A stretch of DNA of 64,000 nucleotides from Beroe forskalii (lineage: Eukaryota; Ctenophora; Nuda; Beroida; Beroidae): NCBI GenBank assembly GCA_011033025.1, contig WFMF01000003.1, forward strand, positions 1,085,483 to 1,149,482, given 5' to 3'. This document shows positions 1-12,474 of this stretch, piece by piece; the stretch's first letter is position 1; each line of letters starts with the position of its first letter. A program made the translations under genes and the position numbers. Under the pieces are notes generated by a model. The model saw only the letters and a program-made list of their open reading frames with translations, was not told where the DNA came from and made no database searches.

Positions 1-764
1 CTATTTAACAGTTTGCACAAAAAGTGTCATATATGACACTATTTAGAAACATTTGATACTCATGAAGGATCACACTGGACAACTCGGCACTGCTTTAAGA
101 CGGGTTCCAAATGATTGGTCATACTCTTATCTATGCAAGGAAGGTGCAATATACTTATCCAGAGGAAATGGGTTCCGATTTTCAGCAAAATAGGAAATCT
201 GTAAATAGCTGCATATATGACACTATTCTAACAAAAAGCGGGAATTATTCTTAATGTAAGTATCTTCCAAGCATCAATTAGTCTTTAATTTCAAGGCATA
301 ATGGATAGTATCAATTTTAAATCATTTTGGTAGGCTCTCCTACAATCACATAAATTTCTTGACCACATAAAATATGGAAAAATCAATTTATGCCAACCTT
401 GATGATGAAAAATCAATTTTTAGAAAATTCTTAACAGCTTGAAGCTTCAGCTTTGTTTTAAACATTCCCTAGATTAATGACAATTAATATTAAACAAATT
501 TCGCAGACACAATCACATAAAAACAGACATTAGGACAATTTAACATGGAATCACTTTTTCAAATTTTTACTAGTGATAGGGCGTATAAAACCATCTATAA
601 TTCACTATCGATTGTCGGTAGACTGAAGCGGTTTTTTGCTACTTGTAGATAAATGGCTACTTTTGTGAAAAGGATAATCATTTTTATTACATCTCTGCTG
701 CATCTTAGTATTGTGGCATAGTTTCAAAAAGATGTCATATATGCCACTATTTGGCCAAATAGCT
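1..764. other. AT-rich non-coding stretch with short palindromes
   Basis: No gene seen. A short palindromic motif recurs: gtcatatatgac near 28-39, a one-sided version near 212, and a compound copy near 733-785 containing ctgcatatatgcag. These look like remnants of a palindromic repeat. Nothing else is recognisable. Confidence 0.5.
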
Positions 765-3700
765 GCATATATGCAGCTATTCGACAGCGAGGTAAATGAT
801 TAATCAGCTATGATCGGGGGACCTTAAAGGTGCAGTCCGGGATATTTACAACTTTAGCTAAATCGGTAGTAGGGCGTGAATAAACAACAAGTAGCGGGGT
901 CTCGCGCGTCGAAACTAATTAGATCATGCTAAAATTAGCGTATCAAATTACACCCACAGACGCTTGAGCAGCGTCCCGGCATGGCGCGCAATATGAATTA
1001 CATTGCAACAGCAACATAATTAGGGTCAGTTATGCTAACTGACATTGGAAGATTGAAAACACACCGATGATTGGTATTAGTGCAGTATAGAGTCACAGTC
1101 TTAACAATATATCTTTTGTTTTAGCAGCACAGTCATTATAGTTTGGCGTCAAAAGCTGTTAATTAATGATTTACACGAGATGTCAGCCAGTAGGTACGCC
1201 AAATATCAGCTTATAGAGCTAAAGCTAGGGAAGTCAATGAGGCAATGAGGCACTAGACTGTTATCATGATGGACTGATCGACAGTCAGATAGCAGACTGT
1301 TGTCAGAGGTTACTACCAGGCTCCAGTGAACGGTGAAACGACAAATGTATAGTGGACCAGTCTTTTTAAGTAAGTAAGTAAAGAGCATTTCTGCTTCCAG
1401 GATAGTATCGAATTCAAATACGGCAAAATCAAAGTTCTGATCAGGCTGGTTAGTAATAGTTAATAAATATGTACTTATATTGATGCTTTGATTTTTCTTG
1501 TATCAGGTCTTGGCACAGTAAATATAACAATGGATTACAATAAAGCTTTCCTGATAAAACAGTAGTACTGTCAATTGTCAGTAGACATCAGGATACTGCT
1601 CTGATTATAGTCAAACTTTGATAACGGGCCGGTGTTAGTGACTGAATAACCTGCTTTCAGAAAATCTTGATAAATCAGACTGTCAGAGCAGCCTTGTTTC
1701 AGGGCACAACAAGCCGGATTCAAACTTTACCGAATCTGAGCTATTAAGTTTCACGATAGACTGTGTTTTACACAGTAGACATGAGGCATTTGAAGTGTTG
1801 AATGGTTTTATGGCTGAACTGTGGCAAATTTGACTGAAAAAGGATATTCATCTACTTGAATTTAGATTTAAAAGAGCAGTTGGCAAAGATATAATTTCAG
1901 AAAAGTTTGAGAAACGGGAAACATTGGGTAGATATGTGAATAAGAGCAGTAGCTATCAAAAAGAAGCTCGGGAAAATTGCCTGAAATACTTCATTGGGAT
2001 CTAATTAGTGGGTTCTAAAAGTAAGTAAATTGCATGTAACAAGTAACCAATAATCACACAACTGTCCTATGTTTGTGTAATGACTGAAAACAACACTGAT
2101 AAAACAAGAAACAGTGTAGAGTGGTAAAATAACAACGAGACTACACGCAAATACATGAAATATAAGCTGAGTGTAGCGGGCGGATGCTGCTCAAGGATCA
2201 CACGCGCGAACTTCAGTGGCCAATTAGACGATGATACGATTATTTTCACTCGAATTCCGTTTGTAGGATTAATGTTGGGCATCATACTAATGACTTAGGC
2301 GGAAATTTAGGAATTTTAATTTTTTGCCGATATCCCGGACTGCACCTTTAAGACCTTAGTCCTTATCAGACCTCTCATGAGATTATGGGGAACGGATATA
2401 TTTGATCTCGCGACCAGGGCCGCGGACTGATATTCTAGGGCCCTGAGAAAGGACCTCGGATGATGTCAGGCTGCCGTTCAAATTGAAATGACTTGGCCCC
2501 CAAGCCGTCTGAATAATATCATCTGAACGGGGATGTTGTTGACTGGTGAAAACTTCGCACATTTCGTGGGAAAATGTGCTGTCAACGGCGCGCGCGGCGA
2601 CAATAATCTAATTAGGTGTGACGCGCGTAATCTGATGCGTACAAATATGCTTTTTGGGTGTGTCTGTTTTACAATTTTAAAACACTTGGATAGTGCCAAC
2701 ACCACAGCTTGCAGGGCTTGTTCCCAAAGATTATGGACTGTTTAGGACGCAGTTAGTTTCTCTCCGGAGCCACAGGTTGAGGAAGTCAACCTATAATCCC
2801 TAGAATCAGCTTCACAAGTTCCCACTCAAACACAAAGCTATAAAATAGTGGAGAAATGCTGCTTGCAGCTTGGGTGACTCACTTTGACTATTGAGATTAA
2901 CCATAAAGTTGTCTCAATTTAATATTATACGACACATAAATTCTCAAATTGGAGATTATGAAGTCAACGTCATATTAAACTGGAACACGTGCAGCGCACT
3001 ACGCCAACAGTTTATACAGAAAAGCAGAAAAGTGTTAAATGGCAATGAAAGTTTGACGGTATTGCTGGTTTTTAGTTGTAAAGAAACAGACAGACAATCA
3101 GTTCACCGAATTTTAGGCGTATAATTATTAAAGAAACTCATCTTATGACAGATTAAATCGATAGTACACGATTGGTTCCACAGATCATATGGCTTAATAA
3201 CTAAATACCTGAATATATAATGCATCAAATATCATGCAATAAAACGTCTGATCACGAAAATGCAATTACAGCTCGGATTTATAGTACTCAGATGATAATT
3301 ATTCACGCAGTCTGCAGCTGCTATGAGAATCAATAGTTCATTACATCAAAAGTGTGTGATTGAGACGAATCAAATAATCACCAATTCTCCAAGTGAGGGA
3401 TAATAAGGGCAAAGGACATCAGTCTCGTAACAAAAGTATCAGAAGCTCCTAATTGACGAGATTACTCTGACCAAACAGCCATCATAGCTGATGGTTGACC
3501 AATAAATATCGAGCATGTGGTGACCAATAAAACTCGATTCGGCACAACTTCGAACGTGCTACGGAGTGAGGTATCACTTGGAAGAATAAAATATGGAATA
3601 ATCGATATTTCTAGTATTTTCAGTCCAAAATATAATATTTTCGGGTAGAACTTATATATACGTTTGCCGATACGCATATTGATAGGAAGAAATTAAGAAA

Positions 3701-4287
3701 TTAGACCACAACTTCAGTACAGAAATATGACAAATAGAAATATGTAGCATTGCGGTATCTACATGAAGGACAGTGCTGTCGAACTGAACAGAAGAAACAA
3801 TGTCCTTGAAGCCCGAAAAATATAGCGATATTTTCATGTCTGAAAAATAGTCTGTTTGATGTCATGAATGAATGAAGGCATTAACTTTTAACCTGTTTTG
3901 AGCATGCATTTCGATGACGGCCTATTTTCGTTTGGAGATTAAGGATTTCACAGCTGTATCACTTAACTTAGAGTTTTCAGAGCGCGTTTGAGAGTTGAGG
4001 AACAAATACTGTTGTGAAGACCAAGAAATACTGAAATAACCCTATTTTTGAGTTTTTGATCCACAGACATCACACTATTGTATACAACAATTTTTCGCGA
4101 TTTAAGTGCACTCGATCGACTAGACACTACATATAATAGAAATACCAAATTGCCTTGAAGCTTGGAAGGCGAGAAATTCATTAAACGGGAGCATGTTCTG
4201 AAATGCGACGGCTTGATTAACCAGTCAACTTGTATTCTTAAAACTGGCTGAAAGCATCGAGCAGACTTCAATTATATCTCTTCTAGA
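765..4287 (+). repeat. ~2 kb dispersed segment, copy A (interrupted by a transposon)
   Basis: Apart from the inserted 828-2347 element, this region aligns collinearly with 8310-10373 at high but imperfect identity, with many small indels. Shared landmarks include the gaggtaaatgattaatcagc start, the block after gatgttgttgactgg (A near 2533, B near 8563), a gatcacgaaaatg block, and a common end near tcaattatatctc. Neither copy has a long conserved frame. Where a frame is shared (2533-2745 and 8563-8826), small indels change its length and end, so I do not call it a gene. It may be a non-autonomous transposon or a segmental duplication; I could not find clear ends or target duplications. Confidence 0.8.
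828..2347. mobile_element. 1.52 kb TTAA-flanked inverted-repeat transposon, non-autonomous
   Basis: The left end begins AGGTGCAGTCCGGGATAT and the right end is its exact reverse complement, giving 18 bp perfect terminal inverted repeats. Both ends abut TTAA (824-827 and 2348-2351), the target duplication typical of the piggyBac superfamily. The second copy of the surrounding repeat (near 8371-8383) reads continuously through this point (gggaccttagacc), so it is a natural empty site. No transposase frame is visible inside, so it would need a partner in trans. Assignment to piggyBac rests on the TTAA target; the terminal bases are not the classical CCC/GGG type. Confidence 0.85.
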
Positions 4288-5829
4288 CATGGCACACATG
4301 AGTAAATATAACCTCAAACCTGCAACCTAGAACCTACTGCAGTTATTTTAGGAAACCACTGAGTTCCCAAGATGTAGTTAGCTGGCAATCTTATTACTGT
4401 GCATTAGGCATTATTTTAGGCCAGCTAATTTCATAATATCGCTACGTTAATGTATCAACGAACTAATGCCATGCCATACAAACTGGAATGGGAAATGAGT
4501 TGGATATTATTGGACTAGCACCAGGGAGCACCATTTTTCAAGGAAAGGGATTTTCTGAGTACTGAAGGAGCACACGCGGAGTTTTTATGTTGGAATAAGT
4601 CCAGGATCTTATGAAACACAGTTTAGTTTAAAATCTTTTATTTCAGGGAGACTTAAACTCGTCACTTGATCCTGATAAAACCTATAAATTTCGAAGCAAA
4701 ACACGTTTCAAATCATCACAAAAACGAAATAACATATCTCCTACTAAAGTGACGAAGGACATTGGACCTGGAAAGTGAGGAAATCTGTGCAGCAGCAGCT
4801 GTTTTGGAGTGGTCCAATGTACGAGTGTGTTTCAATTAGGAAACCTAAACAGTGCTATACCATGTCGCATGTCAATATATACACAAGGAGAGAAGTGGCA
4901 ACTCACAGTTCAACTTTTACTTTTTATAGAGAAAATAGCTTTTTCTATCTATAAAACAGAGTACAAAAGTACAAAGTTGCAGTGATTCGATCAACTCATG
5001 TCTCTGTGTTTTTAAGAGACATGTGTTATAGATGATGAGTCTGCAGATTCAATACGAAAGGTCAGTTCAACGATTAGAATGAGCCACAATGTGAGCAAAT
5101 AATAAAAAGTCAATGATAAAAACCGGAGAGATTGAGTAACTATCTCAATCTAACTAACGAGTTTTACCTGATCTCTGAATGAGCGCTATAAGTATAAAAC
5201 GACTTTACGACTGATATTTTGTCTCCTATACCATAAGAAGGATAATAAGGGACCAGCTGCTCAGTGAGAGGGAGCATATGTGTGCATGTGTGTCTGCACG
5301 CATTAGATCGATCAAATAAGGGATCGGTGATAAGTTACGCGCAATTTTAATGTTAGTGTGTTTACTTTCAATGGAAAACCCCCAATTCGATCGATCAGGC
5401 TTCATATTTCTGGGTCGTTTCTGGGTTATTATAGCAAACTTTAGAGTGGAACAAAACTTTTGAGTGCGACAAGCTGACAAAACTTATGAAGTTTTAAGTG
5501 GGAACAAATTTATAAGTGGAAACATAATTTTGATCAGGTCTAAGTGGGAACAGATTACAGAACTTATGAATGGTAACAAAACTTACAAGTGGAAAACTAA
5601 ACGCCGTAACTCTCTTGCATACAAATATATACGATATTATGATGGAGTTTAGAGACTCAGAATGTCAGAACAGAGTTACCTACGATAATCTTACGCAAAA
5701 ACCTATGTTTCCATGTTAGGAAAGAAGAATTACAGGGTTGCTGTAACTTGATAGGAACGAGAAATGAACTCAGTTGCAGGACTTCCGCTACGCCCATGTA
5801 TATAGGTTATATACAACATGCTGTTGCTG
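4288..5829. other. Non-coding stretch with small hairpins
   Basis: No supported gene. Small fold-backs are visible: ttttatagagaaaa against ttttctatctataaaa near 4922-4958, catgtctct against agagacatg near 4997-5023, and agattgag against ctcaatct at 5129-5151. A weak minus-strand exon-like interval near 5168-5226 has a plausible acceptor and a gtaaaa donor, but is too short to support. Confidence 0.4.
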
Positions 5830-6058
5830 AAAATAGGCGATTGAACAGTGTATCGCGATACACCGTTGAATCGCCATTTTTGAGAAAGAGCGTTATATCG
5901 CTGTTTCTGAGTTTCATGATAACTGATGTTTCGAAATCTCGTATCTCTAAAATTATGTCTGAGTAGACCCAATGAGAAATTAGAAACGAAATGGTTGAGC
6001 CGTCCCACTTTGCCAGGATAGGATAAACTGCACATGAAAAATAGGCGATTCAACGGTA
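5830..6058. repeat. Palindromic MITE-like element(s)
   Basis: Arms aaaataggcgattgaac and gttgaatcgccattttt flank the perfect 16 bp palindrome gtgtatcgcgatacac (5848-5863). A third, inverted arm (gaaaaataggcgattcaacgg) sits near 6037-6057. The 5863-6057 interval therefore looks like a ~195 bp element bounded by ACCGTTGAATCGCC inverted repeats, nested against a smaller hairpin. The arm resembles the outer arm (ggcggttcaacg) of the CRE-bearing MITE family found throughout the window. Confidence 0.6.
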
Positions 6059-6456
6059 TAAGAATAAGAATGAAGAAATTTTTCCGAAATGAGCAAAAAT
6101 AGAAATTTTTGGGAGAAACGTGAGCTTTAGTAAGAAATAAACGAATTCAATTCACTTTTCAAGCAATTTCAAACACACGACAATAGACTTGCGTCAATTC
6201 GCCTATCATTTCATCTCGTCCTCTCAAACCCTAGTATGAAATTTATTATATCTTTCATTATACATAACAAAAGACATACTATTTTAAAAGATATTCTGTA
6301 CAAAGCCACACTTCATGCAAACATCCAAGACATGCTAATTAGGTTCTAATGAGGAGATAATTAGGTGCGAAACATCGTGTAATAGCAGAACATGCCACAC
6401 ATGTTAAAACACTTAACTTTCCTGTCTCCATCGGCTATTCATTTACTTTCTGACAG
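6059..6456. other. Non-coding, nothing recognised
   Basis: AT-rich sequence up to a pyrimidine-rich tract that ends in a good 3' splice acceptor (ctttctgacag, 6446-6456) for the next entry. Confidence 0.4.
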
Positions 6457-6620
6457 GGAGGAGTATCCATTATCATTATCAACAAGAATTGCGCCTGCCG
6501 GCGTATTTCTTGAGCCCGTTTTCCCGTATGCAGGCGCTTAATTTCCTGTTCCCTGGGGCTTGGTACACAAACACGCCGTCATTTGATCTACGACCATTGT
6601 CCGTCTTATTTACTGACATG
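6457..6620 (+). CDS. Candidate internal coding exon, unknown product
   Basis: The interval follows a strong acceptor (cggctattcatttactttctgacag) and ends at a near-consensus donor, ATG|gtgagt. One frame is open for all 54 codons, entering with two bases of a split codon and leaving in phase 0; it includes RLPAYFLSPFSRM and ends LRPLSVLFTDM. The GC content is visibly higher than the flanks. I recognise no domain. Another plus frame stops halfway, which favours the open one. The next candidate acceptor (7070) opens in a different phase in its best frame, so the two may not be joined. It could instead be a fortuitous open stretch. Confidence 0.35.
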
Positions 6621-7070
6621 GTGAGTTGACTATAAACTTATATGACCTCCAAAATCAAGGTACAATCGCGTTTGTACACCGACGAGAATTAGAGAGAAAG
6701 AGGTTTTCTTTAATAGAAATAAGAGTCATCTTAAATAATTTTCCGTGATAAAACGCTTCTTCTATCAACTTCAAGTGTCACATGATAGTCACAACTCACA
6801 TCACAATACTAACATCATTGAATAAGTTTCATTAAATATTCCTTGTTATGCACGGGCGCTATATAGTACATTTCCTTCTACAAATTTGAATTAACGCGCG
6901 CAGATCTGAATATCACGTGGGCGATTTCGTTTCACGTGCCAAATGTTTGCGCGCGTTCCCGCCATTTCATAGAACTCTTTCAAGATTTGTTTAGTTGCGC
7001 GCTGTTGAGAGTTTCATAACTTTGATCAACATTTTCGTTACGCGTTACATTTCTTTTGTGTGGTTTGCAG

Positions 7071-7242
7071 ATATCAAACCATTGTAATGTTCGATATTAT
7101 TGTGCCCCGCCTTGATAATTTCAAGATTGAGATACACAGTATGATTACTGACCAAGATAAAAGATTCAGATATATCATTATTATCAATCACGAACCGAGA
7201 CAAACTCGAACATGTTTTACTTTTCTCAAGTCAATTCTTTAG
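7071..7242 (+). CDS. Candidate terminal exon, unknown product
   Basis: A strong acceptor (ttacatttcttttgtgtggtttgcag) ends at 7070. After one base that completes a split codon, a frame runs to a TAG at 7240-7242. It encodes about 56 residues with alternating hydrophobic and polar positions, including IVMFDIIVPRLDNFKIEIHS and INHEPRQTRTC. No family is recognised. The reading phase does not match the phase-0 donor at 6620, so either an exon lies between or one call is wrong. No clear polyadenylation signal follows within 100 bases. Confidence 0.28.
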
Positions 7243-8309
7243 ATCATTCGTTACTGATTGCACAAATACTGCCCATTGTAAATTGGCCGAATTGCCCGCT
7301 ACTTAAACATAGCCAAATGACTGTGTGATTGAAATCAAATCAATTATTTGATTGATTCCGTGAAAATTGATATTGTTTTGATTTGATGATTAAATAATTG
7401 TAGAATTTTTGAAAAAAGAATTTACCGAGCATTGAACTCAAATACCTACTAAGCAGCCCAGTTAGCTAGCCCACAATGCAAAGGATGCCACTACACCAAG
7501 CTACTCTGACGCGAGTGATATTATAAAGGAGCAGTTGGATGCATGAAAATGGAGCATACGACGACGACGACGACGACGACCAACTTTTGTCGCGCGCAGC
7601 ACACCACCTATTTCAGATTTAACAGTACGCGTAAAGGTAGTATACACACAACCCCAAAATACACGATCTCTGCTAACCTATTCTCAATGCCTTTTTGTAA
7701 AACAAAAACGCGATTGGGAACAGGAAAAAATGCCGGAAAACAAAAACAAGATTTATGAAAGACCGCGCAATAAAAATTGGCGCTTCAGCAGCATCAACTG
7801 GCTACATCGCGCTGAGATAATGACGATCAGATCGAAACCACCAATTTGTCGTTTGGATATAATATCACACCAAACCTATAGTCAAAATATCTGAAAATGA
7901 ATTTACAACGATTTGATGTCCGCAAGAAAAGGTTCAACAAATAGTCCCAACTCCAAAGAACCACAAAAATGACGATAGGACTCCAACACTGTCCTAAAAG
8001 CCTAAAGACGCTGCGCGAAACACACGTACTACAATTCATCAAAACCATGCACAACCATATTCCCTGTAGCCTGGTGGCCTCTCACTCTCAGAATACAGGA
8101 GTCACGCAGAGAACGTAGCTGGTGAAGAGTCAACAATTCAACATTCTCACCCCTGATAATTACGACACACTCAACCAAGTATTGAGAATGAGACCTATAT
8201 GCATAGCAATATAGTCCAGGTTATTGCTAATACACCAATATAACGCATGTCATAGCATTGCCATTATCATGAAATATCGCATGTTATAGCATTATCATTA
8301 TCATATGTG
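7243..8309. other. Non-coding stretch with an ACG microsatellite
   Basis: An (ACG)n tract lies near 7559-7580. The remainder includes GC-richer patches that read open in several frames but have no splice context. No gene supported. Confidence 0.4.
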
Positions 8310-10373
8310 TGACAGTGCTGCAGCTATTACTAGCAACTTGTGAGGTAAATGATTAATCAGCAATGAGCAGGGGACCTTAGACCTTATCTACAGACCTCTC
8401 GTGAGATTATGGGAAACGGATACTTGATCTCACGACCAGAGCCGCGGATTGATATTTCGGGGCCCTGAAAAAGGACCTCGGATGATGTCAGGCTGCAGTT
8501 CAAATTAAAATGACTTGGCCCCCAAGCCGTCGGAACCAAAGCATCTGAGCATCTGAACGCGGATGTTGTTGACTGGCGAAAACTTCGCACATTTCGTGGG
8601 AAAATGTACTGTCAACTGCGCGCGCGACGACAATAATCTAATTATGTGTGACGCGCGTAATCTGATGCGTACAAATTTGCTTTTTGGGGTGTGTCTGTTT
8701 TACACTTTAAAACACTTGCCAACACCACAGCTTGCAGGGCTTGGTCCCAAAGATTATGGACTGTTTAGGACGCAGTTAGTTTCTCTCCGGAGCCACAGCT
8801 TGAGGGAGTCAACCTATAATCCCTAGAAGCAGCTTCACAAGTTCCCACTCAAACACAAAGCTATAAAATAGTGTAGAAATGCTGCTTGCAGCTTGGGTGA
8901 CTCACTTTGACTATTGAGATTAACCATAAAGTTGTTGCAATTTAATATTATACGACACATAAATTCTCAAATTTCTTAAATTTGAAATTATGAAGTCAAC
9001 AGGTCAACGTCCTATTAAAGTGGAACACGTGTAGCTGTCACTACGCCAACAGTTTATACAGAAAAGTGAAAAATGAGACAATGAATGAAAGTTTGACGGT
9101 ATTGCTGGTTTTTAGTTGTAAAGAAACAGACAAACAATCAGTTCACAGAATTGTAGGCGTACAATCCTACAATTATTAACGAAACTCATCAGTTTAAATC
9201 GATAGTTAACGAGTGGTTCCACAGATCATGGCTTAATAACTAAATACTTGAATAAATATGCATCAAATATCATGCAATAAAACGTCTGATCACGAAAATG
9301 TAATTACAGCTCGGATTTATAGTACTCAGATGATAATTATTCACGCAGTCAGCAGCTGCTATGAGAATCAATAGTTCATTACATCAAAAGTGTGTGATTG
9401 AGACAAATCGAATAATCACCAATTCTCCAACTGTGGGATAATAAGAGCAAAGGACATCAGTCTCGTAACAAAAGTATCAGAAGCTCCTAATTGACGAGAT
9501 TACTCTGACCAAACGGTCATCATAGCTGCTAGTTGACCAATAAAATATCGAGCATGTGCTGGCCAATAAAACTCGATTCGGCACAACTTCGAACGTGCTA
9601 TGGAGTGAGGTATCACATGGAAGAATAAAATATGGAATAATCGATATTTCTAGTATTTTCAGTTCAAAATATAATATTTTCGGGTAGAACATCTATAGGT
9701 TTGCCGATACGCATATTGATAGGGAAGAAATTAAGAAATTAGACCACAACTTCAGTACAGAAATACGAAAAATAGAAATATGTAGCATTGCGGTATCTAC
9801 ATGAAGGACAGTGCTGTTCGAACTTGGCTGTAACAGTCATGAAATAACTCTGGAAGCCCGAAAAATATAGCGATATTTTCATGTTTACGAAAAAGAATAG
9901 ATGTTTTGACGTCATTATCTCACCACTTTTGAGCATGCAGATGAAGTCATCAACTTGTAACCTGTTTTGAGCATGCGTTATGACGACGGATTATTTTTGT
10001 TTGGGATTAAGGATTTCACAGCTGTATCATATCATGGTAACTTACAGTTTTCTGAGTGCGTTTGTGAGTTGAGGAACAAATACTGTTGTGAAGACCAAGA
10101 AATACTGAAATAACCCTATTTTTGATCCATAGACATCAAACTATCGTATACAACAATTTTTCGCGATTTAAGTGCACTCGATCGACTAGACACTACATAT
10201 AATAGAAATACCAAATTGTGCCTTGAAGCCTTGGAAGGCGAGAAATTCATTAAACGGGAGCATGTTCTGAAATGCGACGGCTTGATTAACCAGTCAACTT
10301 GCATTCTTAAAACTGGCTGAAAGCATCGAGCAGACTTCAATTATATATAGACTTCAATTATATATCTCTAGAT
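8310..10373 (+). repeat. ~2 kb dispersed segment, copy B (uninterrupted)
   Basis: This is the collinear partner of 765-4287. It keeps the pre-insertion junction gggaccttagacc near 8371, where copy A carries the 1.52 kb transposon. It differs from copy A by scattered substitutions and indels and ends with a local duplication of agacttcaattatata (near 10332-10366). A TGACGTCATTATC core lies at 9907. Confidence 0.8.
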
Positions 10374-11062
10374 TGAAGCAGACGCCTGCTTGAACCATCT
10401 GTTCCTATAACAGTGGAGGTAGAACTACAGCATACTCATCTAGACAATGTGCTAATCTATAATAGATTTAAGTGAATCGCCTATGTGACCTCAAAATTTG
10501 CGACCAAGCAAAATAAATATTCTTTGAACTTAAAGTAATATATTCAGTGCTCCATTAACACAAGTAATAACATTGATCACGAGTAAGGACACACTGTCAC
10601 ATACAGTCACAAATAAAACCAAATTAGTACAAAATCAATCAAAATCATAGCTCTACTTCTCCTGTTTTATTTAAAATAAAACCCGCAGAGTCGGTCGAAT
10701 CACTGAAACTTTGTACTGTGTTTTGTTGATTAAAAAAGAAGGGCGCAACGTTAAGATCTCCACATGAACAGTGGTATACCGTTACAGATATGCCCTCCTA
10801 ATTTGGGAAATGTCCAAATCAATCATTCACGAGAAAATAAGAGGTGGTATGGCGCAACTCAATTATATCACGATAATAAAGAATGATTAATTCCAAGCGC
10901 GGATTGACATTAGCTGAGGCCAATGCTGACGTCAATGCGTCAATTAATGTCAATTCTTAGAGCTTGAAATTAGTAGAGGACCAGTGACCACACACAAACT
11001 TCCTCTTATAATGAGACAGGACAAGTCACAACATTACTACTGTACTGTGGTTTGTACATTAA
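10374..11062. other. Non-coding, nothing recognised
   Basis: AT-rich unique-looking sequence with no supported exon, repeat or regulatory element. Confidence 0.4.
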
Positions 11063-11400
11063 AATATCGGAAGAATATATCGGAAGAATATATCGGAAGA
11101 ATATATCGGAAGAATATATCGGAAGAATATATCGGAAGAATATATCGGAAGAATATATCGGAAGAATATATCGGAAGAATATATCGGAAGAATATATCGG
11201 AAGAATATATCGGAAGAATATATCGGAAGAATATATCGGAAGAATATATCGGAAGAATATATCGGAAGTTGAAGAATATATCGGAAGAATTATAGAATAT
11301 TTCGGAAGCAGAAAATATTGGAAGAATATATAAGCGAATATACGGAAGAATTATCGGAAGAATGAAATTGTATATCGGAAGAATAGATCGGAAGAATAGA
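11063..11400. repeat. 13 bp minisatellite (atatcggaagaat)n
   Basis: About sixteen near-perfect tandem copies of a 13 bp unit run to about 11275, then decay into scattered cggaagaat motifs up to about 11400. Because 13 is not a multiple of 3 and the unit has no stop in any frame, all three frames stay open and give 13-residue repeats such as EEYIGRIYRKNIS. The frames are an artefact of the repeat and not genes. Confidence 0.95.
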
Positions 11401-11962
11401 TTGTTTAAGATATCATTATTTTAAGACATCATTACTATAAGCGTAATGATTGGCCGTGATAATGATTTGTAAACTTTCAAGAGGACAGCACTCTATGACG
11501 CTTTCATCGGTGTCTATAATATATGGAAACATGCCTGATCGGGTCCACATTGGTTTGACCCCTCACCCTTCAGGCTGCGGGTCAAAACTAGATGCATCCC
11601 TCGGACTATGTCCTCGGGAAATGGACCCGATATGCGCGTGTCTATGAATTTTATATCCCGTTTTTAATCAAGGAACACAAAAGCAATACGTATACCAGCC
11701 TGTAGCGAACAACACAACAAGAATTTACTATATTCAAATACGTCAATAATCCATTACAGATACGTAAAGTCTAAGCAATTTCAACACCAGAGAACCTGAT
11801 TGTTCTGTGTACAATAGGCTGTTGAGTTGTAAGTATCTTATTTATTTATTTATGGGCTGAGAGGTGAGAATTATTTGCTATTAGGGCTATCGTGACTTGT
11901 GAAATATTATATTAATGCAGTGTTGTCAATGATAATTCTAGTAACGTCAGAATGTTGTCTTA
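11401..11962. other. Non-coding, nothing recognised
   Basis: A slightly GC-richer patch at 11540-11640 reads open in one plus frame but lacks splice or start context. Confidence 0.35.
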
Positions 11963-12474
11963 GATACGACAGACTGGTATCAGGGACATATTGTACTGGT
12001 GTCAGAGATACATTTAATTGGTGTCAGGGATACGTCTGACTGATGTCAGGGATACATATGGATGTTGTCAAAGTATCTAACATCTAACTGGCGACAGGGA
12101 ACATCTAACTGGTGCCAGGAATAAGATCGACTGGTGTCAGGGATGTGACAGACTGGTGTCAGGGATACAACCGACTGGTGTCAGGGATACGACAGACTGG
12201 TGTCAGGGTTACTACAGACTGGTGTCAGGGATACGACAGACTGGTGTCAGGGTTACGACAGACTGGTGTCAGGTATACGACAGATTGGTGTCAGGGATAC
12301 AGCAGACTGGTGTCAAGGATATGACAGACTGGTGTCAAGGATACGACAGACTGGTGTCGGGGATACGAGACACTGGTGTCAGGGATACTTCAGACTAGTG
12401 TCAGGTATACGGCAGACTGGTATCAGGGATACGAGACACTGGTGTCAGGGATACGAGACACCGGTATCAGGGAC
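11963..12474. repeat. 22 bp minisatellite (gggatacgacagactggtgtca)n
   Basis: Roughly twenty-two tandem units with point variants such as gacactggtgtca and gggttacgac; the first few copies (to about 12110) are the most diverged. All three plus frames are open through the array because 22 is not a multiple of 3 and the unit lacks stops, giving a 22-residue super-repeat. I treat those frames as repeat artefacts. Confidence 0.95.

Noticed and set aside
2533..2745. 70-codon frame shared with 8563-8826
   Set aside because: Its length and end differ between the two repeat copies because of indels, so no coding constraint is seen; it belongs to the dispersed repeat.
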